Positions 1-7,201 of a stretch of DNA of 23,636 nucleotides are shown one piece after another. The notes under the pieces were generated by a model that saw only the letters and a list, made by a program, of their open reading frames with translations, was not told the origin of the DNA and searched no databases. The stretch's first letter is position 1. Each line of letters begins with the position of its first letter. Origin of the DNA: Prevotellaceae bacterium (lineage in GTDB: Bacteria; Bacteroidota; Bacteroidia; Bacteroidales; UBA932); assembly GCA_031284065.1 (NCBI GenBank), contig JAITAP010000007.1, positions 1 to 23,636 on the forward strand, read 5' to 3'. The position numbers and the translations under genes were made by a program.

Positions 1-99
1 GAGGAAACCATTGCGCTGGAAAACCTTCCCTCAGGCCTGTACTTCTTCCGGCTGGAGAAAGACGGCAAAGCCCGCACGGTAAAGGCGTACAAGCGCTAA
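1..99 (+). CDS. C-terminal end of a T9SS cargo protein (type A sorting domain), 5' truncated
   Basis: The window opens inside a reading frame of 32 codons that ends in TAA at 97-99. The visible residues include LPSGLYFFRLEKDG and end in VKAYKR. This matches the last strands of the type IX secretion C-terminal sorting domain: a Leu-Pro-x-Gly-hydroxy-Tyr core, a short turn with Asp-Gly, then a final strand ending in basic residues. Proteins with this tail are carried across the outer membrane by the T9SS and usually anchored to anionic LPS after the tail is removed. The catalytic or binding part lies outside the window, so the protein's own function cannot be told. The domain call rests on the motif alone but agrees with the porW, porX and porZ genes downstream. 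Confidence 0.8.
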   Translation, partial: EETIALENLPSGLYFFRLEKDGKARTVKAYKR

Positions 100-100
100 G

Positions 101-190
101 GTGAATGGGAAATTAAGGATTAGGAATGGTGAATGGGAATTAGGTATTAGGAATGGTGAATGGGAAATTAGGAATAGGAATTAGGAATGG
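101..190. repeat. Tandem repeat, three imperfect 27-35 bp units
   Basis: Three head-to-tail units start with GTGAATGGGAA at 101, 129 and 156 and end in ATTAGGAATG. The units differ by small insertions of GGATTA or GGAATA type. The array starts 2 nt after the stop codon of the cargo gene. Related fragments (GAATTAGGAATTAAAAATTA) form the 3' end of the BNR-protein gene near 3608-3628. No coding capacity is seen. Confidence 0.85.
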
Positions 191-203
191 GGCTTGCGCA
201 GCA

Positions 204-385
204 AACCTCATTCCCACCTCATTTCTCTACCAAAACAACCTCAGTAGTCGCAGGGAGAGATGTACAGGCAAATACCAACCTCATTACAAAATGGACGAAT
301 GAGGTAATGAGGTTGGCCGGTATGTACGTACTTCTGCCTGCTACTGAGGTTGTTTTTGTTAGAAAAATGAGGTGGAAATGAGGTT
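204..385. repeat. 182-bp imperfect inverted repeat with a 16-nt centre
   Basis: Left arm 204-287 and right arm 304-385 are near-complete reverse complements. The outer ends AACCTCATTCCCACCTCATT and (right arm, complemented) AACCTCATTTCCACCTCATT differ by one base. The arms share ACAACCTCAGTAG further in and CCAACCTCATTAC next to the centre. Mismatches and 1-2 nt indels are scattered between. The loop at 288-303 is A-rich on its left side. Two short frames can be read through it on either strand, which is expected for a palindrome, and neither looks like protein. A MITE-like non-autonomous element or a structured RNA are both possible. No target-site duplication could be assigned with confidence. 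Confidence 0.8.
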
Positions 386-432
386 GTTACGGCGACGCGA
401 GATGACGACGGAACGACGGTGGCGTTAAGCGC

Positions 433-598
433 CATCCCGCTAGGGATGGAACGCTCGGTAGAAAAGCATCCCTGCCACCAAACCCGACATTCCGTAGGAA
501 TGTCTCCGAAATATTTGTGGGCACATTCCTAACGGAATGTGTTGCGCCGAGAGCATTGCCCCTTTTCTACCGAGCGATTCATTCCTACGGAATGAAAA
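433..598. repeat. Cluster of short palindromes nested inside a 15-bp inverted repeat (REP/BIME-like)
   Basis: CCATCCC-GCTA-GGGATGG lies at 433-450. A perfect 15-bp inverted repeat, CGCTCGGTAGAAAAG (452-466) and its complement (562-576), encloses two palindromes, CATTCCGTAGGAATG (489-503) and ACATTCCTAACGGAATGT (about 522-540). A fourth, CATTCCTACGGAATG, lies at about 580-594. The first of the CATTCC palindromes is in the opposite orientation to the other two. This arrangement resembles REP doublets (BIMEs), a class mobilised by RAYT transposases in other bacteria. No RAYT gene is in view. Confidence 0.7.
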
Positions 599-643
599 AA
601 TGCAAGCGATCTGCAACACCTCGCTCCCAGACCTCACCCCCGA

Positions 644-664
644 CCCCTCTCCAAAGGAGAGGGG
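644..664. repeat. 9-bp perfect hairpin, CCCCTCTCC-AAA-GGAGAGGGG
   Basis: The two arms 644-652 and 656-664 are perfectly complementary with an AAA loop. It lies inside the long non-coding stretch and is followed by a C-tract (13 C at 687-699, one A, 7 C at 701-707). There is no T-run after the stem, so it is not a classical intrinsic terminator. Similar CTCC-AAA-GGAG hairpins are a familiar kind of Bacteroidota intergenic repeat, though I could not search for copies. Confidence 0.6.
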
Positions 665-707
665 AGGCTTGCGCCGAACATCGTGTCCCCCCCCCCCCCA
701 CCCCCCC

Positions 708-838
708 TCATTACGACCGGGGCGCGCAAGGCACGAGCGCGCGCCGGGGAGGAAACACCCGCCATTTTTGCCGTATGACGGTAACAGGGGTGGGTGGCAG
801 GGTGGGAGGTTCCTCGCTGCGCTCGGAATGACGGCGGG
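708..838. repeat. Hairpin repeat family, copy A (CATTCCGAGCGCAGCGAGG type)
   Basis: The right end reads GGTGGGAGGTTCCTCGCTGC then GCTCGGAATGACGG. The left end is a decayed complement (CATTACGACCGGGGCGCGCA, then GAGGAAACACCCGCC). The same layout of complementary ends around a variable middle is found at 3648-3786, 7087-7160 and 20929-21091. In this copy the left arm is more diverged than the right. Confidence 0.65.
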
Positions 839-883
839 CGGGTGATTTTTATTTGCACGTCAAGAAAAAAAATTAGCATTTCG

Positions 884-913
884 TTCGGCATATACATAAA
901 AATGCTATATTTG
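884..913 (+). promoter_or_regulatory. Putative Bacteroidota promoter for the DUF2264-BNR_4 pair
   Basis: TATATTTG at 906-913 is a perfect match to the Bacteroidota -7 box TAnnTTTG. TTCG at 884-887, about 18 nt upstream, is a weak -33 element. The predicted transcript would start near 920 and carry a leader of about 150 nt before the ATG at 1069. The call depends on consensus matching only. Confidence 0.5.
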
Positions 914-1068
914 CGCACGCTAAAATCATGCGCTTTTTCCATAAATTATAGCTTCCGGGCAAACACGGCAAGGATTGCCCTTTTGACTGTCGAATTTTTA
1001 GCCTGTCGGCAGGCTTGCAGAGTATGTGAAGATTAAAAGAATAAAAATCACCTTAGACCTACAAAAAA

Positions 1069-2304
1069 ATGCACCGTAAAGCGTTAACCACCGGATTGCT
1101 GTTGCTTTGGGCAGCGGCAACGTTTGCCCAACCCGACGACGACCGCCGGTACTGGGCTGACTTGGCTTACCAGATTGCTGCGCCTGTGCTCAGCAACATG
1201 AGCAAGGGCGAGCTGTCGAAGAACATGCAGCTGGAGCTAAGCCCCACTTGGGACGGACGCGACAAGCGGGTGTCCTACATGGAGGCCTTTGGCCGCCTGA
1301 TGGACGGCATTGCCCCCTGGCTCTCCCTGCCCGACGACAACACGAGCGAGGGCAAGCAGCGCAGGCAGCTGCGCGAATGGGCGCTGAAAAGCTACGCCCA
1401 CGCTGTAAACCCCGGCAGCCCCGACTACCTGTTGTGGCGCAACGAAGGGCAGCCTCTGGTAGATGCGGCGTACATTGCCGGCAGCTTTCTTCGCGCTCCC
1501 GAGCAGCTGTGGAAGCCTCTGGACACGCTGACCAAGCAGCGATACATTGCCGAATTTCAGCAGCTGCGGCGCATTGACCCGCCCTACACCAACTGGCTGT
1601 TGTTTTCGGCAACGGTCGAAACGTTTCTACTCTCGGTCAACGCGCAGTACGACATGTACCGCATACACAGCGCCACGCGCAAAGTTGAGGAGTGGTACGT
1701 GGGCGACGGGTGGTACTCGGACGGAGAACGCTTTGCCTTTGACTACTACAACAGCTACGTTATTCATCCAATGTACGTGCAAGTCCTGAGCGTGCTGGTC
1801 GATAAAAAGCTTCTGCTGCGCGATAAAAACCTCGCCGTCGTGCAGGATAACCTCCGCGTTGCCCGCAAGCGGATGCAGCGTTTTGGGATGATTCTGGAGC
1901 GCATGATTTCTCCCGAAGGCTCGTTTCCGGTATTTGGCCGCTCCATGACCTACCGGATGGGCGTTTTTCAGCCGTTGGCGCTGCTGGCTTGGAAGGAGTA
2001 CCTGCCGGATGAGCTCCCCGAAGGGCAGGTGCGCGCCGCCCTGACCGCCGCCATGAAGCGCATGTTTTCGGCAGAGGGCAACTTCAACGAAAAGGGATTT
2101 CTACAGCTGGGCTTTGCCGGCCACCAGCCCAAGCTGGCGGACTGGTACACCAACAACGGCAGCCTCTACCTGACGTCGGAAATTTTCCTCCCGCTGGGGC
2201 TGCCGGCGAGCCACTCGTTCTGGACCTCCCCCGCGCAGAGCTGGACGGCAAAACAGGCGTGGGGCGGCGCAGACTTCCCCAAAGACCACGCGATAAGAGA
2301 GTAG
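1069..2304 (+). CDS. DUF2264 family exported protein, probable glycoside hydrolase
   Basis: The 411-residue protein starts with a clear signal peptide (MHRKALTTGLLLLWAAATFA, cleavage near AQ) and is rich in Trp, Tyr and acidic residues as expected for an (alpha/alpha)n-barrel carbohydrate enzyme. I recognise the DUF2264 pattern in the segments YMEAFGRLMDGIAPWL (about residues 67-82), NEGQPLVDAA, TNWLLFSATVE, GDGWYSDGERFAFDYYNSYV (about 213-232) and ISPEGSFPVFGRSMTYR (about 285-301). The length suits the family. I recall that DUF2264 members have been connected with exo-acting beta-glucuronidase activity (family GH154), but I could not check this. The BNR_4 gene starts 22 nt after its stop, so the two are likely one transcript, with the GH2 gene next on the same strand. 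The protein most likely acts in the periplasm or on the surface on an oligosaccharide. The specific substrate is unknown. Confidence 0.8.
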   Translation: MHRKALTTGLLLLWAAATFAQPDDDRRYWADLAYQIAAPVLSNMSKGELSKNMQLELSPTWDGRDKRVSYMEAFGRLMDGIAPWLSLPDDNTSEGKQRRQLREWALKSYAHAVNPGSPDYLLWRNEGQPLVDAAYIAGSFLRAPEQLWKPLDTLTKQRYIAEFQQLRRIDPPYTNWLLFSATVETFLLSVNAQYDMYRIHSATRKVEEWYVGDGWYSDGERFAFDYYNSYVIHPMYVQVLSVLVDKKLLLRDKNLAVVQDNLRVARKRMQRFGMILERMISPEGSFPVFGRSMTYRMGVFQPLALLAWKEYLPDELPEGQVRAALTAAMKRMFSAEGNFNEKGFLQLGFAGHQPKLADWYTNNGSLYLTSEIFLPLGLPASHSFWTSPAQSWTAKQAWGGADFPKDHAIRE

Positions 2305-2326
2305 CAACGATAAAAACCAAACCGGC

Positions 2327-3628
2327 ATGTACAAATATCTACTTTTGCTGCTTTTCCAAACCGCTTGGGCGCTACCCGCCGCCGCCGGAGCGTCTCACCC
2401 GCAGGCGTGGGCAGGAAACTCCGTGAACACGGTTATCTTCCGAAAAAATTCGCTGGTAACGCACGGCGACATCCAATTTATGGCATACTACGACGCAAGC
2501 GGCTACCTTTGCCTGGCGAAAAGAAAGCTGGGAGAGGAGCAATGGGAGGTACGCCAAACGCAGCACACGGGGAACATTCGCGACGCCCATTGCTCCATCA
2601 GCATTATGACCGACGGCGAGGGATACCTGCACGTGAGCTGGAATCATCACGGGAGTCCGCTGAGCTACGCCAAGAGCGCTGCGCCGCTGTCGCTCGAGCT
2701 GGGCAAGAAGCAGGCAATGACGGCAACAGCGGAGCAGCACGTTACCTACCCCGAATTTTACAAGCTGTCCGGCGGAGACCTCCTGTTCGTGTACCGCGAC
2801 GGGCAGTCGGGCAAGGGAAATTTGGCCATGAAAAGCTACAGCGTTCAGGCAGGGCAGTGGCGGCCGCTGCACAGCAACCTGATTGACGGCGAGGGGCAGC
2901 GCAACGCCTACTGGCAAGCCTGCACGGACGCGCAGGGCGCAATTCACCTGTCGTGGGTGTGGCGGGAAACGCCGGATGTAGCCAGCAACCACGATATGTG
3001 CTACGCCCGCTCGCGCGACGGCGGCAAAACGTGGGAAAACTCGCAGGGGAAACAGTACGACCTGCCCATAACGGCGGCAACGGCGGAGTACGTCTGCAAA
3101 ATCCCGCAAAACAGCGAGCTCATCAACCAAACCTCCATGACCGCCGACAGAGCCGGACGGCCCTACATTGCCACCTACTACCGCGCACAGGGTAGCAGCG
3201 TTCCGCAGTACCACGTCATCTACAGGGACGATGGCGGCTGGAAAACCCTGAATACCGGCTTCCGCAAAACGCCTTTCAGTCTGAAAGGCGGCGGCACTAA
3301 AGCCATCCCCATATCCCGGCCGCAGATTGTGGCCGGCAGCCCGGAAAACGAAAAGCTGATAGCCATCATCTTCAGGGACGAGGAGAGAGGGAAAAAGGTT
3401 TCGGTGGCAACGTGTACCGACGCGCCGGGCAACCGCTGGGCTGTCCGCGACCTGACCGAGTACAGCGTGGGCGACTGGGAGCCTACTTTTGACACGGAGC
3501 TATGGAAAAACCGGCAGATACTCCACCTCTTTGTCCAGAGCGTGCGGCAAATAGACGGCGAAGGCGTGGCGGACGTACCGGCGCAACCGATTTCGGTAGC
3601 CGCAATTGAATTAGGAATTAAAAATTAA
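2327..3628 (+). CDS. BNR_4 repeat (beta-propeller) exported protein, possible polysaccharide lyase or hydrolase
   Basis: The 433-residue protein begins with a signal peptide (MYKYLLLLLFQTAWALPAAA). It reads as a beta-propeller of the BNR_4 type: repeated strands with aromatic ends, an Asp-box SRDGGKTWE at residues 229-237, and the typical early segment RDAHCSISIMTDGEGYLHVS followed by W-N-H-H-G. His residues in that early region and NAYWQ (about 195) are of the kind used by the BNR_4 polysaccharide lyases PL24 and PL25, which cut next to uronic acid in ulvan-like glycans. The match is at fold level only, so lyase, hydrolase and binding protein all remain open. It follows the DUF2264 gene by 22 nt. 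The last six codons (ELGIKN) and the stop lie in a GAATTAGGAATTAAAAATTA stretch that looks like the intergenic repeat at 101-190, so the native C-terminus may have been replaced. Confidence 0.75.
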   Translation: MYKYLLLLLFQTAWALPAAAGASHPQAWAGNSVNTVIFRKNSLVTHGDIQFMAYYDASGYLCLAKRKLGEEQWEVRQTQHTGNIRDAHCSISIMTDGEGYLHVSWNHHGSPLSYAKSAAPLSLELGKKQAMTATAEQHVTYPEFYKLSGGDLLFVYRDGQSGKGNLAMKSYSVQAGQWRPLHSNLIDGEGQRNAYWQACTDAQGAIHLSWVWRETPDVASNHDMCYARSRDGGKTWENSQGKQYDLPITAATAEYVCKIPQNSELINQTSMTADRAGRPYIATYYRAQGSSVPQYHVIYRDDGGWKTLNTGFRKTPFSLKGGGTKAIPISRPQIVAGSPENEKLIAIIFRDEERGKKVSVATCTDAPGNRWAVRDLTEYSVGDWEPTFDTELWKNRQILHLFVQSVRQIDGEGVADVPAQPISVAAIELGIKN

Positions 3629-3647
3629 AATATAATTCCCCCCTTCC

Positions 3648-3786
3648 GTCATTCCGACCGAAGTGCGCGAGGCACGAGCGCACGGAGTGGAGGAACCTCC
3701 CACAACAAAGCGTCCAAAACGTCGGTGGTGGGGTGGGAGATTCCTCGCTGCGCTCGGAATGACGGCATGACGCTCGGAATGGCGGT
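3648..3786. repeat. Hairpin repeat family, copy B, with duplicated end
   Basis: The left arm begins GTCATTCCGACCGAAGTGCG and runs to GAGGAACCTCCCAC (3648-3702). The right arm begins GTGGGAGATTCCTCGCTGCG and ends CTCGGAATGAC (3733-3763). The arms can fold into a long interrupted hairpin with a middle of about 30 nt. Just after the right arm the end unit is repeated as GCTCGGAATGGCGGTGGCGG (about 3772-3791). It lies between the BNR_4 and beta-galactosidase genes. Confidence 0.75.
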
Positions 3787-3867
3787 GGCGGAAACCATAT
3801 AAAACAGCAAATTCAACCAAACAAAATCAAACAAAATTCAAATTAACCAAACAAAAAAAGACATTCT

Positions 3868-6800
3868 ATGAAACGTAAGCTTATTATTTCGGGCTTAATG
3901 ACCTGCGCCATAGGAGCGCTGCAAGCCCAAACCCCCGAGTGGGAGAACCCTGAGATTTTCGGGGTAAACAAGGAAGCGGCGCGGGCAACCGCGCTGCCGT
4001 ACGGCAGCGAGCAACAGGCGATAGCCGACGTTTACGCCCAATCGCCCTACTACCGGTCGCTGGACGGAACGTGGAAGTTCAGCTGGCACAAGCGACCGGA
4101 GGACAAGCCCGAAGGCTTTTACAAGGAGGGCTACAACGTTGCCGAATGGGGCAACATTCAGGCGCCGGGCAACTGGGAAATACAGGGCTACGGCGTGCCG
4201 ATTTACACAAACGCCACCTACCCGCATCCCGGAAACCCGCCGTTTATTGACCACAGCGATAACCCGGTGGGCTGCTACGTGCGCGAGTTCGACGTTCCCG
4301 ACAGCTGGAGCGGGCGGCGGGTGTATCTGCACTTTGAAAGCGGGCTGACCGCCATGTACGTATGGGTAAACGGCCGGTACGTTGGCTACAGTCAGGTAAC
4401 GAAAAGCGCGGCGGAGTTTGACGTTACGCCTTACGTCAGGCAGGGAGCCAACCGGATAGCCATCGAAGGCTACCGCTGGAGCGACGGCGCGTACCTTGAA
4501 GACCAGGATTTTTGGCGCTTGTCGGGCTTCGACCGGAGCATTTACCTGTACAGCGTTGCGCAGGTGCGCATCCGCGATTTCTTTGCAAGGGGCGATTTGG
4601 ACGCTTCCTACAAAAACGGGCTGTTCGCGCTGGATTTGACCCTGAAAAATCACCTGACAACGGAGGCAAGCGTTCAGGCAGAAGTTCAGCTGCTGGATGC
4701 GTCGGGCAAGTTGCTGCTAAAGAAAGCCCAAGCTGCCACGCTAAAGCCCGAAGCGGAAGCCGCTCTTGCGTTTGCCTCCAAAGTGTCGTCGCCGCAGCTG
4801 TGGAGCAACGAAACGCCCTACCTGTACACCCTGCTGGTTGCGCTGAAGGATAAAAGCGGCAACGCGCTCGAGGTAACATCGTCCAAAATCGGCTTCCGCA
4901 AGGTGGAAATCAAGAACGCGCAGCTGCTGGTAAACGGCAAGGCAATACTTGTAAGAGGCGTAAACCTGCACGAGCACAACCCCTACGCCGGACACGCGCA
5001 GGACGAAGCTACAATGCGCCGCGACATTGCCCTGATGAAACAACACAACATCAACGCCGTGCGCACCAGCCACTACCCGCAAAGCCCGCTGTGGTACAAG
5101 CTGTGCGACGAATACGGCCTGTTCGTCGTTGACGAGGCCAACCTCGAATCGCACGGGCTGGGCTATGGCCCCGACAACGTGGCAAATTTCCCCGAATGGC
5201 GCGAGGCGCACCTCGACCGCGTAATCCGGCTGGTGGAGCGAGATAAAAATCACCCCTGCGTAATCGCTTGGTCTTTGGGGAATGAGGCAAGCAACGGAAA
5301 AGCATTTTTTGACATGTACGATTGGGTAAAGGCGCGGGACAACACTCGCCCCGTGCAGTACGAGCAGGCCGGAGAAAACCGGAATACGGATATTGTTTGC
5401 CCAATGTACCCGCACATCGAAAACATGAAGCGGTACGCCGCCCGCACCGACGTAACCCGCCCCTACATCATGTGCGAGTATGCGCACGCAATGGGCAACA
5501 GCACCGGCAACTTTCAGGAGTATTTTGACGTTATCGCCACCTCGCCGCACATGCAGGGCGGATTTATCTGGGACTGGGTCGATCAGGGTATTGAGGCCAC
5601 CGACGATTCGGGGCGGAAATACTGGGCGTATGGCGGCGACATTGGCGGGTACCAATATACGCACGACCAGAATTTTTGTGCCAACGGCCTGATTACCCCA
5701 GACCGCAAGCCGCACCCGGGGCTGTACGAGGTAAAAAAGGTGTATCAGGACATACTCTTCCATGCCAAAAATATTGCTAAGGGCGTGGTTACGGTCGAAA
5801 ACCGCTTCCTGTACAAAAATCTGAGCGAATACGATTTCCGCTGGGAGCTGATTCGCAACGGCGAAAAAACGGCGGAAGGCAAGCTGGCGATTGCCCAAGC
5901 CTCCGGCACAAAAAAGGACGTAACCATTCCCCTGCCGACGCTGCAAAAGGAAAGCGGCGCGGAATACTTCCTGAACATATACGCTTACACAAAAACGGCA
6001 ACGGAGATGGTGCCCGCCGGACACGAAGCGGCGCGTGAGCAATTTGCCCTCCCCGTGAGCGGCTATTTTTCGCAAAGCTCTCCCGCCCCGTCGGGCAACG
6101 TTGAAACGGCGCACGAAGACAACAACCGGATTGTCCTGAAGGCGGGAGAGGTAACCGCCGTTTTCAGCAAGAGAAGCGGCTCGCTGGAGAGCTACACGTA
6201 CGGCGACAAACGCTTGCTAACCTCGGCTCCGCAGCCCGACTTCTGGCGCGCGCCAACCGATAACGACTACGGAAGCAGGATGCAGGAGACTTCGCAAATT
6301 TGGCAGCTGGCCGGAAGAAATAAAACGCTGGAGAAATTCACGGTCAGCAACACCGGCCAGGAGATCGTCATTGTGGTGGAGTACACGCTCAACAACGTTT
6401 CGAGCCCCTACACGGTGCAGTACGTTGTTTCGAGCGACGGCGCTATTCGGGTAAAAGCCGCATGGAAAGCCGGCAGGAAAGGTTTGCCGGAGCTGCCGCG
6501 CTTCGGTATGCAAATGTGCCTGCCCGCCGAGTTTGCCGCGTTTACCTACTACGGCAGAGGCCCATGGGAAAACTACTCCGACCGGAACACATCTTCGCTC
6601 GTCGGCATTTACGGCAGCCGCGTGGCCGAGCAGCAGTTCGACTACATGCGCCCGCAGGAAAACGGCAACAAAACGGACGTGCGCTGGCTGACGCTGACGA
6701 ACAGCGACGGGCTGGGGCTGAAAATAACCGGCCTGCAACCGCTGAGCGTAAAGGTGGCGCACAATTCCGCCAACGACCTCGACTTTGGCGTAACAAAAAA

Positions 6801-6972
6801 GAATAGCCACCCCTGCGAGGTAACTCCCCGCTGGGAGATATTCCTGAACGTCGATTACCTGCAACGCGGCGTAGGCGGCGACGACAGCTGGGGACGGCCG
6901 CCGCACCAACCCTACCGCCTGCTGAGCGACGCTTACGAGTATGAGTACAAAATCGAAGCCGTCAAAAAGTAA
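3868..6972 (+). CDS. Beta-galactosidase, glycoside hydrolase family 2 (large LacZ type), exported
   Basis: The 1034-residue enzyme hydrolyses terminal beta-galactosides by the retaining GH2 mechanism. A signal peptide (MKRKLIISGLMTCAIGALQA) directs it to the periplasm or beyond. The layout is that of E. coli LacZ: sugar-binding jelly roll (about 55-230, with NWEIQGYGVPIYTN), an immunoglobulin-like domain, TIM barrel (about 350-640), then the small and C-terminal beta-sandwich domains (GPWENYSDR near 900). The acid/base glutamate is E473 in AWSLGNEAS. The nucleophile is E537 in YIMCEYAHAMGNS. WDWVDQGI follows. All key motifs are intact and the length is normal for the family. The start is the only ATG giving a complete signal peptide, behind an A-rich leader without a Shine-Dalgarno. 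It may share a role with the two exported carbohydrate proteins upstream, although a 240-bp gap with a repeat separates them. Exact substrate within GH2 is not certain. Confidence 0.93.
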   Translation: MKRKLIISGLMTCAIGALQAQTPEWENPEIFGVNKEAARATALPYGSEQQAIADVYAQSPYYRSLDGTWKFSWHKRPEDKPEGFYKEGYNVAEWGNIQAPGNWEIQGYGVPIYTNATYPHPGNPPFIDHSDNPVGCYVREFDVPDSWSGRRVYLHFESGLTAMYVWVNGRYVGYSQVTKSAAEFDVTPYVRQGANRIAIEGYRWSDGAYLEDQDFWRLSGFDRSIYLYSVAQVRIRDFFARGDLDASYKNGLFALDLTLKNHLTTEASVQAEVQLLDASGKLLLKKAQAATLKPEAEAALAFASKVSSPQLWSNETPYLYTLLVALKDKSGNALEVTSSKIGFRKVEIKNAQLLVNGKAILVRGVNLHEHNPYAGHAQDEATMRRDIALMKQHNINAVRTSHYPQSPLWYKLCDEYGLFVVDEANLESHGLGYGPDNVANFPEWREAHLDRVIRLVERDKNHPCVIAWSLGNEASNGKAFFDMYDWVKARDNTRPVQYEQAGENRNTDIVCPMYPHIENMKRYAARTDVTRPYIMCEYAHAMGNSTGNFQEYFDVIATSPHMQGGFIWDWVDQGIEATDDSGRKYWAYGGDIGGYQYTHDQNFCANGLITPDRKPHPGLYEVKKVYQDILFHAKNIAKGVVTVENRFLYKNLSEYDFRWELIRNGEKTAEGKLAIAQASGTKKDVTIPLPTLQKESGAEYFLNIYAYTKTATEMVPAGHEAAREQFALPVSGYFSQSSPAPSGNVETAHEDNNRIVLKAGEVTAVFSKRSGSLESYTYGDKRLLTSAPQPDFWRAPTDNDYGSRMQETSQIWQLAGRNKTLEKFTVSNTGQEIVIVVEYTLNNVSSPYTVQYVVSSDGAIRVKAAWKAGRKGLPELPRFGMQMCLPAEFAAFTYYGRGPWENYSDRNTSSLVGIYGSRVAEQQFDYMRPQENGNKTDVRWLTLTNSDGLGLKITGLQPLSVKVAHNSANDLDFGVTKKNSHPCEVTPRWEIFLNVDYLQRGVGGDDSWGRPPHQPYRLLSDAYEYEYKIEAVKK

Positions 6973-7007
6973 GCGCAAGCGAAGAAATTATATAGCTCCC
7001 AAATAAG

Positions 7008-7063
7008 TAGCAACAATTTTCATGGCCGCAGGCTAAAACCTGTGGCCATGAAAATTGTTGCTA
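7008..7063. repeat. Long near-perfect hairpin (25-bp stem, 6-nt loop)
   Basis: Arms 7008-7032 and 7039-7063 pair at all 25 positions, one of them a G-U pair. The outer part reads TAGCAACAATTTTCATGGCC and the loop is CTAAAA. It starts 35 nt after the beta-galactosidase stop, in the gap between two convergent genes. No T-run follows on either strand, so it is not a textbook intrinsic terminator, though such a stem could still end or protect transcripts. The CAGG-CTAAAA-CCTG tip recalls the CCGTAGGCTTTAGCCTACGG hairpin at the right edge of the window. Confidence 0.85.
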
Positions 7064-7086
7064 TTCGGGCAACGCTTCCGCCGCCG

Positions 7087-7160
7087 TCATTTCGAGCGGA
7101 GCGAAAAACCTCCCGCCACATTCACCCAATGCTCGGAGAAGTGGCGGGAGGTTTGCTGCG
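7087..7160. repeat. Hairpin repeat family, copy C (short form)
   Basis: GTCATTTCGAGCGGAGCGAA opens the left end. A perfect 14-bp inverted repeat AAACCTCCCGCCAC (7106-7119) pairs with its complement at 7141-7154. This copy is shorter than the others and its right end (GTTTGCTGCGTTGAGATTCGG) is diverged. It lies between the convergent beta-galactosidase and DUF2156 genes. Confidence 0.65.
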
Positions 7161-7201
7161 TTGAGATTCGGTTTGCGGCGGAGACGCGCGGTTGTGCGCC
7201 T

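Noticed and set aside
187..435. 64-codon frames on both strands of the 204-385 inverted repeat
   Set aside because: The two peptides resemble each other because the DNA is palindromic, and neither has protein-like features.
517..845. Two overlapping 102-104 codon plus-strand frames and one minus-strand frame
   Set aside because: They read through palindromic repeats and a C-tract and give Pro/Arg-rich peptides (PPTPLQRRGE type) known as artefacts of intergenic repeats.
4741..6114. 457-codon open frame antisense to the beta-galactosidase gene
   Set aside because: It is the shadow of a GC-rich coding strand. The protein lacks domain motifs, while the sense strand has a complete GH2 enzyme with both catalytic glutamates.
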